Below, piece after piece: positions 61,224 to 64,000 of a DNA stretch of 64,000 nt. Source of the stretch: Saprospiraceae bacterium (GTDB taxonomy: Bacteria; Bacteroidota; Bacteroidia; Chitinophagales; Saprospiraceae); assembly GCA_041392805.1 (NCBI GenBank), contig JAWKLJ010000001.1, positions 5,144,501 through 5,208,500 on the forward strand, given 5' to 3'. Both the position numbers and the translations under genes were made by a program. Below the pieces are notes generated by a model that saw only the letters and a list, made by a program, of their open reading frames with translations, was not told the DNA's origin and ran no database searches. Position 1 is the first letter of the stretch. The number at the start of each line of letters is the position of its first letter.

Positions 61224-62735
61224 TTATTTCCTCACCCCAGGCCTATGCGCAGCAGTGAAAGCAGGCGCATCCTCCAATTGCTTACGGTGTTTTTGTAATT
61301 GTTGCAGTGCATCTTCAAAGTAACGGAAGGCTGGTTGCAGTGGAATGTCTTTTGCCACTTCATAGCCATGCAGGTTTCGGGCATCAGTCATCACCCGGTG
61401 CAAGTCCGATCCTGTTAAACCATCGGATAAGTGGGCCATAGTGGCGATCTCTTCTGCGGTGAGTTGAAGAAATTGCCCTTGGAGTTGCGCCAGGATAATG
61501 GCTTTTCTAGCCGTTACGTCAGGTAGTTTGGTTTCCAACCAAAGCTCGACCCGACCACTGCGAATCAAGGCGGGCGGAAGGCTGCCAATGTTCATGGCCG
61601 TTAACATAATCGTAACCCGTTCATTGCTTTTGGACTCCAGGCCATCCAGCATGGTTAAAAGGTAGCGATATAAGCCCGTTTCTTCTTCATTTTCAAAGAG
61701 TAAATCACAATCATCAATAAAGAGAATACTAGGTGCATTTTCTTTAGCCTTCATGAAAATTTGATTTATTCTGTAGTAAAACTCATTGGTTCCACTAATG
61801 ACAGTTCCATCGATCAAAAAGAATTTACTGCCAAGCTGATGGGCGAGGGCTCGACCTATGGTCGTTTTACCTGTGCCCGGAGGGCCATACAGCAACACAC
61901 CACGTTTTGGGCGAATGCCTAATTGATGGACCAGGTCATCTCGCTCAAGTGGAACAATGAGGTTGATCTCTAGTTGCCGCCTCACCTCTTCGATTCCATA
62001 GAGGTCATCAAGGCTAACCTTTGTGACTTCTCCCCGGTCTACATTACTGGCTAAAGCATGTGTTTCCAGAAAATGAATAAAGTGATCTGTTCCTGCAATA
62101 TCTTGCATTTGCATATAGATACAGGCTTTGTAGATTTGATGTGCATCTAAATTGGGAACAAAGCGATGTACCCTTTCGAAATCTATTTGTTGCGTATCCA
62201 TGGCTCCCATGGCTTGGAAGAGCAGGTTCAGGTCGGTTGAAGTAAAGGCCGGGATTTCGACGAATAAGCATTGGGCATTGAGGGGATCTCCCACCCAAGC
62301 CGATTCGCTTCCCAAAATGAGTCGCTTGTTACTTTGTTCTAATACACGGAGCAGCGTGCTCAGGACAAACTTCAGCACACTTGGCCGCGCCGTATTGTAA
62401 CAGTCGCCGCCCAATTGCCTTTGAATCACATGGAAATCGTCACAAACGACATAATCATTTTCCTGAAAAGCTTTTTGCAGACTTGCTTCCAACGCCTCTT
62501 CCAACTGAAAAGGATGGTGTGTTTGCATTTGCTCAAAAATATTAGCTAGGCCAATATATTTGCCTTTCAGGTGTTGCGTTAGCTTTCGCAAAATGGTGGT
62601 TCTACCATAGCCATCATCACTTACTAAGGCAATGACCGGACTTTTGGCTAAAAGATGAAGTAAGCCATCATAGGCTATTTGTTGAGAAGGACACAATTGA
62701 ATGGTGTCGTATTCTAATACAGCAGTTGAAAACAT
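61224..62735 (-). CDS. Double AAA+ ATPase with degenerate first domain
   Basis: A 503-residue soluble protein. The second AAA+ module (about 240-460) is intact and of the CDC48/FtsH-like type: GPPGTGKTT (284-292), Walker B ILFIDD (337-342), sensor MLTAMN, arginine finger SGR in IRSGRVELW. The first (about 15-230) has a weak P-loop (SDDGYGRTT, 39-47) and VVCDD in place of Walker B, so it may bind but not hydrolyse nucleotide. Walker B has DD where DE is usual. The layout suggests a protein unfoldase or remodelling chaperone without an attached protease. Substrate is unknown. The tandem repeat array begins ~30 bp after its stop. Confidence 0.85.
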   Translation of the reverse strand: MFSTAVLEYDTIQLCPSQQIAYDGLLHLLAKSPVIALVSDDGYGRTTILRKLTQHLKGKYIGLANIFEQMQTHHPFQLEEALEASLQKAFQENDYVVCDDFHVIQRQLGGDCYNTARPSVLKFVLSTLLRVLEQSNKRLILGSESAWVGDPLNAQCLFVEIPAFTSTDLNLLFQAMGAMDTQQIDFERVHRFVPNLDAHQIYKACIYMQMQDIAGTDHFIHFLETHALASNVDRGEVTKVSLDDLYGIEEVRRQLEINLIVPLERDDLVHQLGIRPKRGVLLYGPPGTGKTTIGRALAHQLGSKFFLIDGTVISGTNEFYYRINQIFMKAKENAPSILFIDDCDLLFENEEETGLYRYLLTMLDGLESKSNERVTIMLTAMNIGSLPPALIRSGRVELWLETKLPDVTARKAIILAQLQGQFLQLTAEEIATMAHLSDGLTGSDLHRVMTDARNLHGYEVAKDIPLQPAFRYFEDALQQLQKHRKQLEDAPAFTAAHRPGVRK

Positions 62736-63103
62736 TGCACTTTATTTGATTCTTTTAGATCATTTTTGTGAATAGCATAACCCAAAGCGATTGATCATGG
62801 GATCAATGCTAGCAGCTAGTTAGGCACAAAAATGTTTGGATAACTTAGGCCTGGCTATTAAACGGATTGACCAATTTAATTGATCAACATGCCAGATTAG
62901 GAAGGATTGATTATATTAATTTTTCATACTTGCCAAACCCAAAGGATAAGGAAATAATTCCCATAGCTTGGTTTTTTTTTGCAAAAAAGAATATTTTAGG
63001 CGAGCGAGACATCAGAAGTTTATCCAGGTACCCCTTGGGTAAACTTCTGATGGCTGAGGCGAGGCTTTAACTTCCAATAGATTAAAACAAGTGTATAAAA
63101 ACC
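62736..63103. other. Divergent intergenic region
   Basis: 368 bp between the AAA+ gene (minus) and the DUF4177 gene (plus). It contains a hairpin repeat at 63003-63060 and otherwise AT-rich sequence that should carry two promoters. The short open frame inside it is not convincing. Confidence 0.45.
63003..63060. repeat. Hairpin repeat, copy 2
   Basis: GCGAGACATCAGAAGTTTA and TAAACTTCTGATGGCTGAGGC form a long stem; the left arm is identical, inverted, to the right arm of the copy at 57189-57242, while the loops differ. It lies ~45 bp upstream of the DUF4177 gene, so unlike copy 1 it is not between convergent genes. Confidence 0.7.
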
Positions 63104-63322
63104 ATGATGAAACAATTCGAATACAAAATGGTCACAGCCGGCATGAAAGGAGTAATGAAAATGACCCTAGATTTTGAAGCCACGGAAGCTATCTTAACCG
63201 GTCTTGGATTAGAAGGTTGGGAATTGGTGAATGCCTATGCGCATACCCAAGCCACTAATGGGTTGCCCGAGCATGTTTATATCCTGAAGAGAGAGATAGT
63301 TAGGGATGAAGATATTGTTTAA
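63104..63322 (+). CDS. Small DUF4177-type protein
   Basis: A 72-residue soluble protein. FEYKMVTAG near the start and the central LGLEGWELVNAYAHT match the short DUF4177 fold, a beta-hairpin/helix unit with the invariant GWELV. Members are widespread small proteins of unknown function. The first ATG of the MM pair at 63104 is used; the second is equally possible. It is alone, convergent with the NADH dehydrogenase gene across a palindrome. Confidence 0.75.
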   Translation: MMKQFEYKMVTAGMKGVMKMTLDFEATEAILTGLGLEGWELVNAYAHTQATNGLPEHVYILKREIVRDEDIV

Positions 63323-63348
63323 GCAACTTAAGGAGCAATTATCCTTCC

Positions 63349-63512
63349 TAAGTAATGGTAAAACAATAACTTATTAATTTGATGGGGCCCTTTTTCCACC
63401 ATACTGCGTTACTCGATCGGTCGCTTAGCTAGGCTAGGCTTCCTCCTCGTGCCTTGTCTGGTGAAAAAATGACTCCCCTGAAATCAACAACTTATTCTTT
63501 CACCATTACTTA
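63349..63512. repeat. Long palindrome between convergent genes, family A-related core
   Basis: The outer arms, TAAGTAATGGT at 63349 and ACCATTACTTA at 63512, extend as a near-continuous stem of ~35 bp with scattered mismatches; inner TTTTTCCACCA and TGGTGAAAAA also pair. On the minus strand the core AGTAACGCAGTATGGTGG, an A tract and GGG resembles the cores at 2798-3040 and 4563-4725. The right arm includes the stop codon of the NADH dehydrogenase gene. Confidence 0.7.
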
Positions 63513-64000
63513 ATGGCAACTGCCTTTTTCTCTGATGGTTTTTCTTTTTCTCTCTTCGGATTAATCAACAAGCGGAGGGATTGATCATAGGTGAAATAAC
63601 TCCAGGCCCAGTTGATGAAAACAAACAGCCGGTTTTTTACACCTACAATTGACATGAGGTGGACAAAAAGCCACAGGACCCAGGCTAAGAAGCCCTGAAA
63701 GTGGAGAAAAGGAAGGTCTGCGACGGCCAGGTTGCGGCCAACGGTGGCAAGGGACCCCTTGTCTTTGTAGGTAAAAGGAAGCAGTGCTTTACCCGTTTCT
63801 ATATTTCGCAAATTGTGAAAAAGTAAATTTGCTTGTTGGATGGCTACTTGTGCTACCTGCGGATGCCCCTGTGGATATTCAGTCGTCTCCATGTAAGCAA
63901 GATCACCAATGGCAAAAACGTTGTTCAGTCCTTTGACCCTGTTTTGTTGATCGACGAGCAATCGGCGGCTACGGCCGTAGGCGGCTGCGGGGATACCTGC
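63506..64000 (-). CDS. ndh: Type II NADH dehydrogenase, C-terminal part
   Basis: The frame is open to the window edge, so the protein's N-terminal FAD and NAD domains lie outside. The visible ~164 residues read AGIPAAAYGRSRRLLVD, followed by the family's VFAIGDLAYM segment that contacts FAD, then HPQVAQVAIQQANLLFHNL, and a C-terminal membrane-associating region (GFLAWVLWLFVHLMSIVGV...FINWAWSYFTYDQSLRLL), all typical of single-subunit NDH-2. It oxidises NADH and reduces quinone without pumping protons. The basic tail KREKEKPSEKKAVAIK ends at a stop that lies inside the palindrome described above. Confidence 0.9.
   Translation of the reverse strand, partial: AGIPAAAYGRSRRLLVDQQNRVKGLNNVFAIGDLAYMETTEYPQGHPQVAQVAIQQANLLFHNLRNIETGKALLPFTYKDKGSLATVGRNLAVADLPFLHFQGFLAWVLWLFVHLMSIVGVKNRLFVFINWAWSYFTYDQSLRLLINPKREKEKPSEKKAVAIK

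Overview
The window looks like chromosomal DNA of a Bacteroidota bacterium, most likely of the Saprospirales type. The grounds are a type IX secretion (T9SS) C-terminal sorting domain, TonB/OmpA-style envelope proteins, Sec/lipoprotein clade II nitrous oxide reductase with its nos genes, a TAnnTTTG-type promoter element, weak or absent Shine-Dalgarno sites and moderate AT richness. The genus is inference. No rRNA, tRNA or CRISPR array was seen.

Layout. 1-6.3 kb: the end of an FtsX-type permease, then a stretch of gene remnants (GyrI-like, sensor-kinase N-terminus, amino-acid permease C-terminus, DinB C-terminus) around an intact aldo/keto reductase and a DinB/maleylpyruvate isomerase-like gene. 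6.3-14.6 kb: a 1331-residue surface protein with about 11 Ig-like repeats, an Ig-like lipoprotein, a TonB protein and a small membrane protein. 15.2-19.7 kb: an operon of TPR protein, BlaI-type repressor and a BlaR1-like M56 peptidase fused to TonB and T9SS domains. 19.8-22.8 kb: an AT-rich accessory patch holding a polyvalent-protein kinase, a retron-type reverse transcriptase, a DUF3800 protein and the C-terminal stub of a tyrosine recombinase that abuts a ferritin gene. Next to it, 23.4-24.6 kb, is an HD domain/Pycsar-type effector fusion. 25.2-33.6 kb: a denitrification locus, with a heme-copper oxidase-like membrane protein, cytochrome c and NsrR-like Rrf2 regulator on the minus strand, divergent from nosZ, a membrane protein, nosL, nosD, nosF and nosY. 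33.8-41.8 kb: hypothetical protein, tricorn-type protease, membrane protein, double-OmpA protein, and an SDR/SMP-30 sugar-oxidation pair. 42.4-47.2 kb: a 2-oxoacid:ferredoxin oxidoreductase operon with a GltD-like flavoprotein. 47.5-64 kb: a heme-c/HEAT lipoprotein, an orphan MNT nucleotidyltransferase, a caspase/alpha-beta-hydrolase fusion, ABC-F ATPase, Na+/H+ antiporter, aldonolactone oxidase, AAA+ ATPase, a DUF4177 protein and the end of a type II NADH dehydrogenase.

Most notable beyond genes is a dense population of long imperfect palindromes (about 35-240 bp, at least 18 of them). They fall into several sequence families and often fill the gap between convergent genes or touch a stop codon. 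They look like non-autonomous MITE/REP-type repeats that may also act as bidirectional terminators. The best candidates for an undescribed system are the retron/DUF3800/kinase patch with its very short candidate ncRNA, and the caspase-esterase fusion, which has a perfect 18-bp palindrome in front of it.
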